A stretch of 13,901 bases of DNA from Alphaproteobacteria bacterium (GTDB lineage: Bacteria > Pseudomonadota > Alphaproteobacteria > UBA828), in contig JAPYQV010000028.1 in assembly GCA_029937205.1 (NCBI GenBank), positions 1-13,901 on the forward strand, read 5' to 3'. The notes below the pieces were generated by a model. That model saw nothing but the letters and a program-made list of their open reading frames with translations. It was not told the origin of the DNA and made no database searches. Positions within the stretch are counted from its first letter, which is position 1. Every line of letters starts with the position of its first letter. The translations under genes and the position numbers were made by a program. Shown in pieces: positions 1-6,408 of the stretch.

Positions 1-218
1 GCTGCAAGGTGTGCACCATCGCCTGCCCGTTCGGCACGGTGAATTACAATGCGTCGACCGGCAAGGTGATCAAATGCGATCTCTGCGGCGGCGATCCGAA
101 ATGTGCGACGGCGTGCCCGACCGATGCGATTACCTATGTCGATGCCAACTGGACCGGCCTCGACAAGATGCGCAATTGGGCGGCGAAGACGGATTCCGGC
201 GCGCAGGCCGAAGCGTAA
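1..218 (+). CDS. aorA: 4Fe-4S polyferredoxin, AOR small subunit (C-terminal part)
   Basis: Only the last 71 codons are in the window; the frame is open to base 1 and stops with TAA at 216-218. The visible part carries CKVCTIACP (the end of a CxxCxxxCP half-motif) and then CDLCGGDPKCATACP, a CxxCx5CxxxCP motif typical of DMSO-reductase-B/HycB-like electron-transfer subunits that bind several [4Fe-4S] clusters. The large AOR subunit starts 15 bases downstream, so this is most likely the small subunit that carries electrons between the tungsten subunit and the FAD subunit, as in the three-subunit AOR of Aromatoleum aromaticum. The C-terminal tail is Ala/Glu-rich and has no cluster motif. The gene symbol follows that system and is inferred from context; the missing N-terminus prevents counting the clusters. 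Confidence 0.85.
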   Translation, partial: CKVCTIACPFGTVNYNASTGKVIKCDLCGGDPKCATACPTDAITYVDANWTGLDKMRNWAAKTDSGAQAEA

Positions 219-219
219 G

Positions 220-226
220 AAGGAGA
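220..226 (+). promoter_or_regulatory. Strong Shine-Dalgarno for the AOR large subunit
   Basis: AAGGAGA lies six bases before the ATG at 233, just after the TAA of the ferredoxin gene. It is close to the ideal anti-16S match and fixes the AOR start. It also implies that the large subunit is translated efficiently from the shared message. Confidence 0.7.
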
Positions 227-232
227 TAGATC

Positions 233-2080
233 ATGGCATGGGCAAGGAACATATTGCGGGTGAACCTGACAAAGGGAACCTGCGCGAACGAACCGCTCAA
301 CATGGAGTGGGCGCAGAAGTATTTGGGCCAGCGCGGTTTGGCGACCAAATATCTGGTTGAGGAGACCGACCCGAAAGTAGATCCCTTATCGCCGGACAAC
401 AAAATGATCATGGCGACGGGACCGTTGACCGGCACCTGCGCCTCGACGGCGGGACGCTACTCGGTGATCACCAAGGGCGCGCTGACGGGCGCCATTGCGT
501 GCTCCAATTCGGGCGGTTATTTCGGCAACGAGATGAAGAATGCCGGCTATGACATGATCATCTTCGAGGGCAAGTCGGAGAAGCCGGTTTATCTGATGGT
601 TCAGGACGATCAGGCCGAGTTGATCGACGCCTCGGAATTTTGGGGCACATCGTGCTGGGACACCGAGGAAGGCATCAAGGCCAAACATCAGGACCCGTTG
701 CTGCGTGTCGCCTCGATCGGCATTTCCGGCGAAGTGGGCGTGAAATTTGCCGGTATCGTCAATGACATGCACCGCGCGGCGGGACGCTCGGGCGTCGGCG
801 CGGTGATGGGCTCGAAGAATTTGAAGGCGGTTGCCATCCGCGGCTCCATCGGAGTGCAAGTCGAGGATGCGGAGAAGTTCTTTGCCGCCACCACCGCCGG
901 CAAGGCGATACTCGCGGAAAACCCGGTCACCGGCCAAGGGCTGCCGGCGTTCGGCACCCAGGTGCTGATGAGCGTGATCAATGAAACCGGCGCGCTGCCG
1001 ACGCGCAACCACCGCGATATCCAGTTCGAAGGGGCCAGCAGTATCTCGGCCGAAGCGATGGCCGAGCCGCGTGAGGGCGACGGCAAACCCAATCTCCTCA
1101 CCACGGCGGCGTGCTTTGGTTGCACGATTGGCTGCGGACGCATCTCGACGGTCGAGCGCGGCCACTACACGGTGGCCGAGCGGCCGCAATATCAGATCGC
1201 CTCTGGCGGTTTGGAATATGAGGCCGCGTGGGCGCTCGGCGCGGCGACCGGTGTGGACGATCTCAATGCCCTGACGTTCGCCAACTTCATCTGTAACGAG
1301 CAGGGCTTCGATCCGATCTCGTTCGGCGCCACGGTCGGCGCGGCGATGGAGATGTACGAGAATGGCGACATCACCGACAAGGAGACGGGCGGCATCGAGC
1401 TCAAATTCGGCTCGGCCAAGGCGCTCACGGACCTGGCCGAATTGACCGGCAAGGGCGAAGGCTTTGGCGCCGAGATTGGTCTCGGCTCGAAACGCCTGTG
1501 TGCCAAGTACGGTAAGCCGGAGCTCTCTATGTCGGTCAAGGGCCAGGAGTTCCCGGCCTATGATTCGCGCGGCATTCAGGGCATGGGGCTGACCTATGCG
1601 ACGTCGAACCGAGGCGCCTGTCATCTCAGGAGCTACACGGTATCATCCGAGATCCTCGGCGTGCCGGAGAAAACCGACCCGCTCGTGACCGAGGGCAAGG
1701 CCGGCTTGGTCAAGGCGTTCCAGGACGCGACCGGCGCCGTCGACAGCTCGGGCCTTTGCCTGTTCACCACCTTTGCCTGGTCGCTCGACGATATCGCGCC
1801 GCAGATCGACGCGGCGTGCGAGGGCGACTGGACGGCGGAGCGTCTCGTCGAGGTCGGCGAGCGGGTGTGGAACCTGGAACGCATGTACAATCTGCAGGCC
1901 GGCTTTACCGGCGCCGACGACACCTTGCCGGCGCGTCTCCTCAAGGACGCGGCCAAGACGGGTCCGGCGGAAGGCAAGGTCAACGGTCTCGGCGAGATGC
2001 TGCCGGAATATTACGATCTGCGCGGCTGGACCGCCGAGGGCGTGCCGTCGAACGAAACGCTGGAGCGCATCGCGCTCTGA
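233..2080 (+). CDS. aorB: Tungsten aldehyde:ferredoxin oxidoreductase, large subunit
   Basis: This 615-residue protein has the usual length of AOR-family enzymes, which oxidise aldehydes to acids at a tungsten bis-pterin centre. The N-terminal AOR domain shows the family blocks STAGRYSVITKG (about 71-82), SNSGGYFGNEMKNAGYD (91-107) and GRSGVGAVMGSKNLKAVAIRG (184-204). The [4Fe-4S] ligands are C294, C297 and C301 (CxxCxxxC) plus C509 in DSSGLC, which also matches the second pterin-binding motif DxxGLC. GGLEYEAAWALG (325-336) and RGACHLR (460-466) are other conserved segments. It follows the ferredoxin subunit and precedes a FAD reductase, so an NAD-linked heteromeric AOR is likely. Tungsten rather than molybdenum is supported by the tup genes downstream. 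The physiological aldehyde cannot be read from sequence. A benzoyl-CoA-reductase-type BamB is the nearest alternative but fits the neighbours less well. Confidence 0.95.
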   Translation: MAWARNILRVNLTKGTCANEPLNMEWAQKYLGQRGLATKYLVEETDPKVDPLSPDNKMIMATGPLTGTCASTAGRYSVITKGALTGAIACSNSGGYFGNEMKNAGYDMIIFEGKSEKPVYLMVQDDQAELIDASEFWGTSCWDTEEGIKAKHQDPLLRVASIGISGEVGVKFAGIVNDMHRAAGRSGVGAVMGSKNLKAVAIRGSIGVQVEDAEKFFAATTAGKAILAENPVTGQGLPAFGTQVLMSVINETGALPTRNHRDIQFEGASSISAEAMAEPREGDGKPNLLTTAACFGCTIGCGRISTVERGHYTVAERPQYQIASGGLEYEAAWALGAATGVDDLNALTFANFICNEQGFDPISFGATVGAAMEMYENGDITDKETGGIELKFGSAKALTDLAELTGKGEGFGAEIGLGSKRLCAKYGKPELSMSVKGQEFPAYDSRGIQGMGLTYATSNRGACHLRSYTVSSEILGVPEKTDPLVTEGKAGLVKAFQDATGAVDSSGLCLFTTFAWSLDDIAPQIDAACEGDWTAERLVEVGERVWNLERMYNLQAGFTGADDTLPARLLKDAAKTGPAEGKVNGLGEMLPEYYDLRGWTAEGVPSNETLERIAL

Positions 2081-2110
2081 CCGTCGGATTGTAACCAGGA
2101 TGTTGTGAGC

Positions 2111-2145
2111 TCTCCGGCAGGGATAACCAAAGCCCCCGCCGGAGA
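2111..2145 (+). promoter_or_regulatory. Stem-loop between aorB and the FAD subunit gene
   Basis: An 8-bp perfect inverted repeat, TCTCCGGC at 2111-2118 and GCCGGAGA at 2138-2145, can be extended inwards by GGG/CCC pairing. It lies in the 111-base gap, the largest gap in the + strand block, about 46 bases before the next ATG. No T-run follows, so a full terminator is unlikely. An RNA-processing or stability hairpin that sets different subunit levels is the better guess. No function is proven. Confidence 0.45.
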
Positions 2146-2191
2146 ACACGACTGTCGCGGCCACAGCAAAAAATCAGCCGAGGGGAATGCT

Positions 2192-3439
2192 ATGAAACAC
2201 GTCATCATTGGTGCCGGGCCGGCCGGTGTTATCGCCGCGGAAACCCTGCGCAAAGGCGATGCAAACGCCGAAATCCAGATGATCGGCGGCGAGCCGGAAC
2301 CACCCTATTCGCGCATGGCGATCCCCTATCTGTTGGAAAAGAACATCGACGAGGGCGGCACTTATTTACGCAAGAACGCCGGGCATTATGACGACCTCTC
2401 GATCCAATATAGCCATGGCCGGGTCGAATCGATCGCCGCGGGCGATAACGCCCTCACCCTTGAGGGCGGCGACAAAGTCGCCTATGACCGCCTGCTGGTG
2501 GCCACCGGCGCGCGTCCCATGAAGTTACCGGTGCCGGGCATGGATTTGGCCGGAGTGCATAATTGCTGGACCCTGGAGGATGCGCGCGCCATCGCCAAGC
2601 TGGCGACGGAGGGTGCCAACGTGGTGCTGATCGGCGCCGGCTTTATCGGCTGCATCATTCTTGAATCGTTGATGAAACTGGCCGGTAACCTGAGCGTCGT
2701 CGAGATGGAAGAACGCATGGTGTCGCGCATGATGGACGACACCGCTTCCGGCATGTTGAAGCGCTGGTGCGAGACCAAGAATGTCGAAGTGCTGACCTCA
2801 TGCCGGGTCAGCGCCATCGAGACGACAAGCGACGGCGCGGGCGACAAGAACGTGGTGCTCGAGGACGGGCGCAAGATCAACGCCCATCTGGTCGTCCTCG
2901 CGGTCGGCGTCGCGCCCAACATGGAATTCCTGGAGGGCAGCGGCGTTGCCACCGACGACGGCATCCTGGTCGATGCGAATCTCGCCACCAATGTGGAGAA
3001 CATCTACGCCGCCGGCGACGTCGCCCAGGGCCCCGACTTCTCGACTGGCAGCTACATGGTGCACGCTATCCAGCCGACCGCCGTCGAGCATGGCCGTATC
3101 GCAGCGCTGAACATGCTCGGCCAAAGCCCGGTCTACAAAGGCAGCTTGATCATGAACGTGCTCGCCACCGCCGGCCTGATCTCGAGCTCATTCGGCAAAT
3201 GGGAGGGCGTCGAGGGCGGCGACAGCGGCAGCGCCACGGACCATGAGAATTACAAATATCTCAACCTCCAGTTCGAGGACGACCGACTGATCGGCGCACT
3301 CGGCATCGGCATGACCGAACATGTCGGCGTCATGCGCGGCCTGATCATGAACCAGACCCCGCTCGGGCCTTGGAAAGACAAACTGATCGCCAGCCCCAAC
3401 CAGGTCATGGAAGCCTACGTCGCCCATAGCCAGCTCTAG
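2192..3439 (+). CDS. aorC: FAD-dependent NAD(P)H oxidoreductase, AOR medium subunit
   Basis: This 415-residue protein is of the pyridine nucleotide-disulfide/nitrite-reductase-like FAD family. The N-terminal FAD Rossmann motif is GAGPAG (7-12), preceded directly by a beta strand. ATGARP (104-109) follows, then the NAD(P) Rossmann motif GAGFIG (148-153), and AAGDVA (273-278) marks the FAD-contacting segment. The start is set by the ATG at 2192, with AGGGG ending six bases before it and the dinucleotide fold beginning at residue 3. A GTG 29 codons upstream, at 2105, would add a tail running through the hairpin and is rejected. Position after the Fe-S and tungsten subunits suggests it passes electrons from the ferredoxin subunit to NAD+, as the medium subunit of the Aromatoleum AOR does. 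A separate NADH:ferredoxin role is possible. Confidence 0.88.
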   Translation: MKHVIIGAGPAGVIAAETLRKGDANAEIQMIGGEPEPPYSRMAIPYLLEKNIDEGGTYLRKNAGHYDDLSIQYSHGRVESIAAGDNALTLEGGDKVAYDRLLVATGARPMKLPVPGMDLAGVHNCWTLEDARAIAKLATEGANVVLIGAGFIGCIILESLMKLAGNLSVVEMEERMVSRMMDDTASGMLKRWCETKNVEVLTSCRVSAIETTSDGAGDKNVVLEDGRKINAHLVVLAVGVAPNMEFLEGSGVATDDGILVDANLATNVENIYAAGDVAQGPDFSTGSYMVHAIQPTAVEHGRIAALNMLGQSPVYKGSLIMNVLATAGLISSSFGKWEGVEGGDSGSATDHENYKYLNLQFEDDRLIGALGIGMTEHVGVMRGLIMNQTPLGPWKDKLIASPNQVMEAYVAHSQL

Positions 3440-3459
3440 CGGCGTTCGCGTAACGTGCC

Positions 3460-3720
3460 ATGAAGATCACGGTTAAACTATTCGCCTTGCTGGGGCAGTA
3501 TCTGCCGCCGGATACGAAAAACAATACGATTGAATTGGATGTCGATGAAGGCGCGACCCCGGCAGCCATATTCGCGCGCCTCAACGTGCCGCCGGAGAAT
3601 TGTCACTTGGTGCTGGTCAACGGGGTCTTCGTCGCACCCGGCCAGCGGGCAAGCCATTTGCTGAAGAACAAGGACGCTCTGGCCGCCTGGCCACCGGTTG
3701 CGGGTGGCAACACTACATGA
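3460..3720 (+). CDS. MoaD-like sulfur carrier protein (MoaD/ThiS family)
   Basis: This 86-residue protein has the beta-grasp profile of MoaD: MKITVKLFALLGQYLP at the N-terminus, a central LVLVNGVFV strand (50-58), and a WPPVAGG ending that matches the MoaD C-terminal signature FPPVAGG. MoaD carries a C-terminal thiocarboxylate that supplies the dithiolene sulfurs of molybdopterin, the pterin also used by tungsten enzymes, so a dedicated copy for the AOR cofactor is likely. Oddly, Gly82-Gly83 are followed by Asn-Thr-Thr, so the diglycine is not terminal. It lies 20 bases after the FAD gene with no clear Shine-Dalgarno, and its stop overlaps the next start as ATGA. A scaffold or assembly role rather than sulfur transfer is the alternative. 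Confidence 0.85.
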   Translation: MKITVKLFALLGQYLPPDTKNNTIELDVDEGATPAAIFARLNVPPENCHLVLVNGVFVAPGQRASHLLKNKDALAAWPPVAGGNTT

Positions 3721-4004
3721 GCGAGACCGTCATCTTTGACAAAGAGATGGGGATTACGCATTACGATTTTACCCGCCTGCTCGCCCGTGCCGTCGGGCAC
3801 AGTGATTTCACTTTGCGGGATGGTAAGATCTCCATCACAGATGGCCCGCGCAAATTGGAGATAACGCTTTCCGAAGAATCAGAACGGCGCGTCGCCTCGG
3901 TGGTGATGCCGGTTACCTTTGTTCGCTTCGCGCTCTCCGGCTATGACGACGCCGTCAAGGAGATGGCCCGCATCGATCTTCGTTTTCAGCGCGGCGGCGG
4001 CTAG
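3717..4004 (+). CDS. Small protein of unknown function with C-terminal GGG, AOR operon
   Basis: This 95-residue protein belongs to no family I recognise. The start at 3717 is chosen because ATGA overlaps the MoaD stop (3718-3720), the usual sign of translational coupling; the frame is open further upstream to 3600, but only as the shadow of the MoaD gene. The sequence begins with a helix-like stretch (YDFTRLLARAVG, about 15-26), then alternating strands (GKISITDG, RKLEITLS, VASVVMPVTFVRFALSG), a short helix (YDDAVKEMARI), a final strand and the tail RFQRGGG. There are no cysteines, signal peptide or membrane segment, so it is probably cytosolic. Its place between the MoaD-like gene and tupB suggests a role in AOR maturation or cofactor delivery. 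This is inference only. Confidence 0.75.
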   Translation: MSETVIFDKEMGITHYDFTRLLARAVGHSDFTLRDGKISITDGPRKLEITLSEESERRVASVVMPVTFVRFALSGYDDAVKEMARIDLRFQRGGG

Positions 4005-4007
4005 ACC

Positions 4008-4021
4008 ACGCCCTCGGGCGT
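4008..4021 (+). other. Small inverted repeat in the gap before tupB
   Basis: ACGCC (4008-4012) and GGCGT (4017-4021) can form a 5-bp stem with the tetraloop CTCG, four bases after the stop of the 95-residue gene. No T-run follows, so it is not a convincing terminator. It may only separate the AOR and transporter parts of one message. The rest of this 65-base gap shows no promoter I can support. Confidence 0.3.
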
Positions 4022-4069
4022 TCGTGCAAACAAAGCCTACCCCTTGATAAACCATGTTACTAAAGCGCC

Positions 4070-4777
4070 ATGACCGATTTCGGCGCCGCCATATCGACCG
4101 CCTTTGCGCTTGTCGTCCATCTCGACCGCGACCTGTCGGAAGTGGTGCTGCTGTCGCTCAAAGTCAGCATCAGCGCGGTATTGATCGCCTGTGTGATCGG
4201 CCTTCCCATCGGCGCGGCGCTGGCGCTCTACCGTTTTCCTGGGCGCACGATTTTTGTCATCATCCTGAACGCCTTTATGGGCTTACCGCCTGTCGTCATC
4301 GGCCTGATCGTCTATCTGCTGCTATCGCGCGCCGGACCGTTCGGCGTGTTTGGCCTGCTGTTCACGCCGACCGCCATGATCATCGCCCAGGTCCTGCTGA
4401 TCACGCCCTTGATCGCCGCCCTGGCGCGCCAAGTGATGGAGACGCTGTGGCTCGAATATGAAGAGCAACTGCGCTCTCTCGGCACGACGCCGCTGCGCGC
4501 GCTCGGCGCGCTGCTCTGGGACGGCCGCTTCAGTTTAATGACCGCGGTGCTGGCCGGTTTCGGCCGCGCGATCGCCGAGGTCGGCGCGGTGATGATCGTC
4601 GGCGGTAATATCGATCATGTCACACGGGTGATGACGACCTCCATTGCGCTCGAGGTCAGCAAGGGCAATCTGGCGCTGGCGCTCGGCCTCGGCATTATTC
4701 TCGTTGTCCTGTCAGTTGTGGTGAACGGGTTGGTGTATTTCCTGCGCGGCAACCAACGGCAAGGGGTGACATTATGA
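4070..4777 (+). CDS. tupB: Tungstate ABC transporter permease TupB
   Basis: This 235-residue inner-membrane protein of the ModB/TupB permease family has at least five hydrophobic spans (around 24-54, 60-85, 94-118, 155-178 and 200-224). The segment MGLPPVVIGLIVYLLLSR (70-87) with the following FTPTAMIIAQ is characteristic of TupB. The cytoplasmic loop that docks on the ATPase (EAA-type) runs from about 137 with LGTTPLRALGALLWDG and ends with GFGRAIAEVGAVMIVGGN (163-180). The ATG at 4070 is preceded by only a weak purine stretch; another ATG at 4054 is out of frame. Its stop overlaps the tupC start. Context (an AOR upstream, a TupA-type binding protein downstream) supports tungstate rather than molybdate or sulfate as substrate. 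Confidence 0.92.
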   Translation: MTDFGAAISTAFALVVHLDRDLSEVVLLSLKVSISAVLIACVIGLPIGAALALYRFPGRTIFVIILNAFMGLPPVVIGLIVYLLLSRAGPFGVFGLLFTPTAMIIAQVLLITPLIAALARQVMETLWLEYEEQLRSLGTTPLRALGALLWDGRFSLMTAVLAGFGRAIAEVGAVMIVGGNIDHVTRVMTTSIALEVSKGNLALALGLGIILVVLSVVVNGLVYFLRGNQRQGVTL

Positions 4778-5532
4778 TACATGCGGACGCCCCCTCCATC
4801 TTGCCGTTGGAACTGCGTGATGTGAGCTTGCGAGCCGGCCAGCACCGCCTGATCAAGGATGTCTCCTGTACCCTTGACGCCGATAACATCACCATTGTGG
4901 TTGGCCCCAATGGCGCCGGAAAGAGTTTGTTGCTGCGTCTCTGCCACGGCCTCTTAACGCCCACTTCCGGCAGCGTCCATTGGCACGGCGCCCAAGGTCG
5001 CGATCCGTCTCATTTTCAGGCGATGGTCTTTCAGCGCCCGGTGATGCTGCGCCGCTCGGTGCGCGCCAATATCGATTTTGCCTTGTCCTTGCGCAAGGTG
5101 CCGAGACGGTTGCGCCACGATCTGATCGAAGAGGCACTGAGCCGCGCCGGTCTCAATCGCTTCGCCAAAACACCGGCGCGCGTGCTCTCTTTTGGCGAGC
5201 AACAACGCTTGGCGCTGGCCCGTTCCTGGGCGCTCCGGCCGCAAGTCCTGTTCCTTGACGAACCCACCGCCAGCATCGATCCGGCAGCGACCCATGTGAT
5301 CGAAGAGGTGATCCTGGCCATGCGCGATGAGGGCACCAAGATCGTCATGTGCACCCACGATCTCAGCCAGGCACGCCGGCTTGCCGACGAGGTGATTTTT
5401 TTGCACCGCGGGCGAATTTTGGAAAAATCCGGCGCCGAAGAATTTTTCGCCGGCCCAAAAAATGATTTGGCCCAGGCCTTCCTGCGCGGCGAACTGCTGT
5501 GGTGGCATCGCCGCGAGCTCACGCCACCCTGA
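4774..5532 (+). CDS. tupC: Tungstate ABC transporter ATP-binding protein TupC
   Basis: This 252-residue ABC ATPase overlaps the permease gene by four bases (ATGA). All catalytic elements are present: Walker A GPNGAGKS (44-51), Q-loop Q87, signature LSFGEQQR (138-145), Walker B VLFLDEP (158-164) and H-loop H195. The signature has Phe where most ABC proteins have Gly (LSGGQ). No C-terminal MOP/TOBE molybdate-binding domain follows the ATPase, unlike ModC; the protein ends about 57 residues after the H-loop, which is the usual TupC architecture. It should energise tungstate uptake by binding the permease loop on the cytoplasmic side. The last 20 or so residues are rich in Trp, His and Arg and have no known motif. 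Confidence 0.92.
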   Translation: MIHADAPSILPLELRDVSLRAGQHRLIKDVSCTLDADNITIVVGPNGAGKSLLLRLCHGLLTPTSGSVHWHGAQGRDPSHFQAMVFQRPVMLRRSVRANIDFALSLRKVPRRLRHDLIEEALSRAGLNRFAKTPARVLSFGEQQRLALARSWALRPQVLFLDEPTASIDPAATHVIEEVILAMRDEGTKIVMCTHDLSQARRLADEVIFLHRGRILEKSGAEEFFAGPKNDLAQAFLRGELLWWHRRELTPP

Positions 5533-5533
5533 T

Positions 5534-5540
5534 CTGGAGA
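5534..5540 (+). promoter_or_regulatory. Shine-Dalgarno for tupA
   Basis: CTGGAGA lies 11 bases before the ATG at 5552 and 8 bases before an in-frame TTG at 5549. It supports a start here and not inside tupC. The spacing suits the TTG slightly better; the difference is one residue. Confidence 0.45.
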
Positions 5541-5551
5541 CCAAAATTTTG

Positions 5552-6403
5552 ATGCTAAAGTTCGCCGCAATATTTCTGATTGCCGCCGGTCTTGTGGTGA
5601 CGCCGGCGGCCCAGGCCGAGACACCGTTCATTATCATTGCCTCGACAAGTTCCACACAGAATTCCGGCCTGTTCGACGATCTGTTGCCAAATTTCCAAAA
5701 GGCAAGCGGTATCGAAGCACGCGTCCTGGCCGTCGGCACCGGGCAGGCGGTCCGCCTGGCGCAGAACGGCGATGCGGATATCCTCTTTGTCCATCACAAG
5801 CCGTCGGAAGAAAAATTTGTCGCCGATGGATTCGGGGTTGAGCGCTTCGATGTCATGTACAATGAATTCGTCATCGTCGGACCGGCGCGAGACCCGGCCG
5901 GCATTCGCGGAATGCAACAAGCTTCGGCGGCGCTGGCTCAGATTGCCAAGGCAAAAGCGATTTTCGTGTCACGCGGTGACGATAGCGGCACGGACAAACG
6001 GGAAAAATCTCTCTGGCAACAGGCCGGCGTCGGTATCGCCGGACTGACGTCAAGTTGGTACCGCGAAACCGGCAGCGGTATGGGCGCTACGTTAAATATT
6101 GCCGCCGCCATGGAGGCGTACACCCTCGCCGATTCGGGCACCTGGCTAAATTTCAATAACCGCCAAGGCCTGGAGGTCCTGATGCGCGGCGATCCCCTTC
6201 TGTTCAATCAATATGGCATCATTCTGGTCAGCAAAGCCGTGCATCCGCATGTCAAATCCACCCTCGGCCAGCGCCTTATCGATTGGCTGCTCTCGCCCAC
6301 CGGGCAAGCGGCGATTGATTCCTTCACCATCAACGGCGAACGCGCCTTTACCGCCAATGCCCAAGCCGATATTGTTTCGCCCAACGAAAAACAATCGGAA
6401 TAG
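5552..6403 (+). CDS. tupA: Tungstate-binding periplasmic protein TupA
   Basis: This 283-residue extracellular solute-binding protein has a clear signal peptide: Lys3, a hydrophobic core, and an AQA|ET cleavage site after residue 22. The mature N-terminus carries ASTSSTQNSGL (30-40), the oxyanion-loop block of TupA. Then come FDDLLPNFQKASGIEARV, AVGTGQAVRLAQNGDADILFVH (60-81), VMYNEFVIVGP (101-111) and SRGDDSGT (140-147), which holds the second anion-contacting loop with Arg141. These blocks are those of TupA and not ModA. The frame is open upstream into tupC, but the signal peptide and the Shine-Dalgarno at 5534-5540 fix the start near 5552. It captures tungstate and delivers it to TupBC. Gene order B-C-A is a variation on the common A-B-C. 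Confidence 0.94.
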   Translation: MLKFAAIFLIAAGLVVTPAAQAETPFIIIASTSSTQNSGLFDDLLPNFQKASGIEARVLAVGTGQAVRLAQNGDADILFVHHKPSEEKFVADGFGVERFDVMYNEFVIVGPARDPAGIRGMQQASAALAQIAKAKAIFVSRGDDSGTDKREKSLWQQAGVGIAGLTSSWYRETGSGMGATLNIAAAMEAYTLADSGTWLNFNNRQGLEVLMRGDPLLFNQYGIILVSKAVHPHVKSTLGQRLIDWLLSPTGQAAIDSFTINGERAFTANAQADIVSPNEKQSE

Positions 6404-6408
6404 CCGCT

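Noticed and set aside
386-1624. 412-codon open frame on the - strand opposite the AOR gene
   Set aside because: It is Arg/Ala-rich with no recognisable motif, and the + strand gene is unambiguous; an antisense shadow of GC-rich codons.
2105-2191. Upstream extension of the FAD subunit from a GTG
   Set aside because: The 29 extra residues lie across the hairpin, have no fold signal, and a good Shine-Dalgarno precedes the ATG at 2192 right before the Rossmann strand.
4008-4021. Rho-independent terminator after the 95-residue gene
   Set aside because: The stem is only 5 bp and no T-run follows; kept as a plain inverted repeat.
4040-4069. TTGATA as a -35 box for tupB
   Set aside because: A -10 box at 16-18 bases would fall at or beyond the tupB start codon.
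5429-5453. CCGGCG/CGCCGG inverted repeat near the end of tupC
   Set aside because: It lies wholly inside the coding sequence and its A/T-rich loop encodes ordinary residues; a short palindrome is expected in GC-rich coding DNA.
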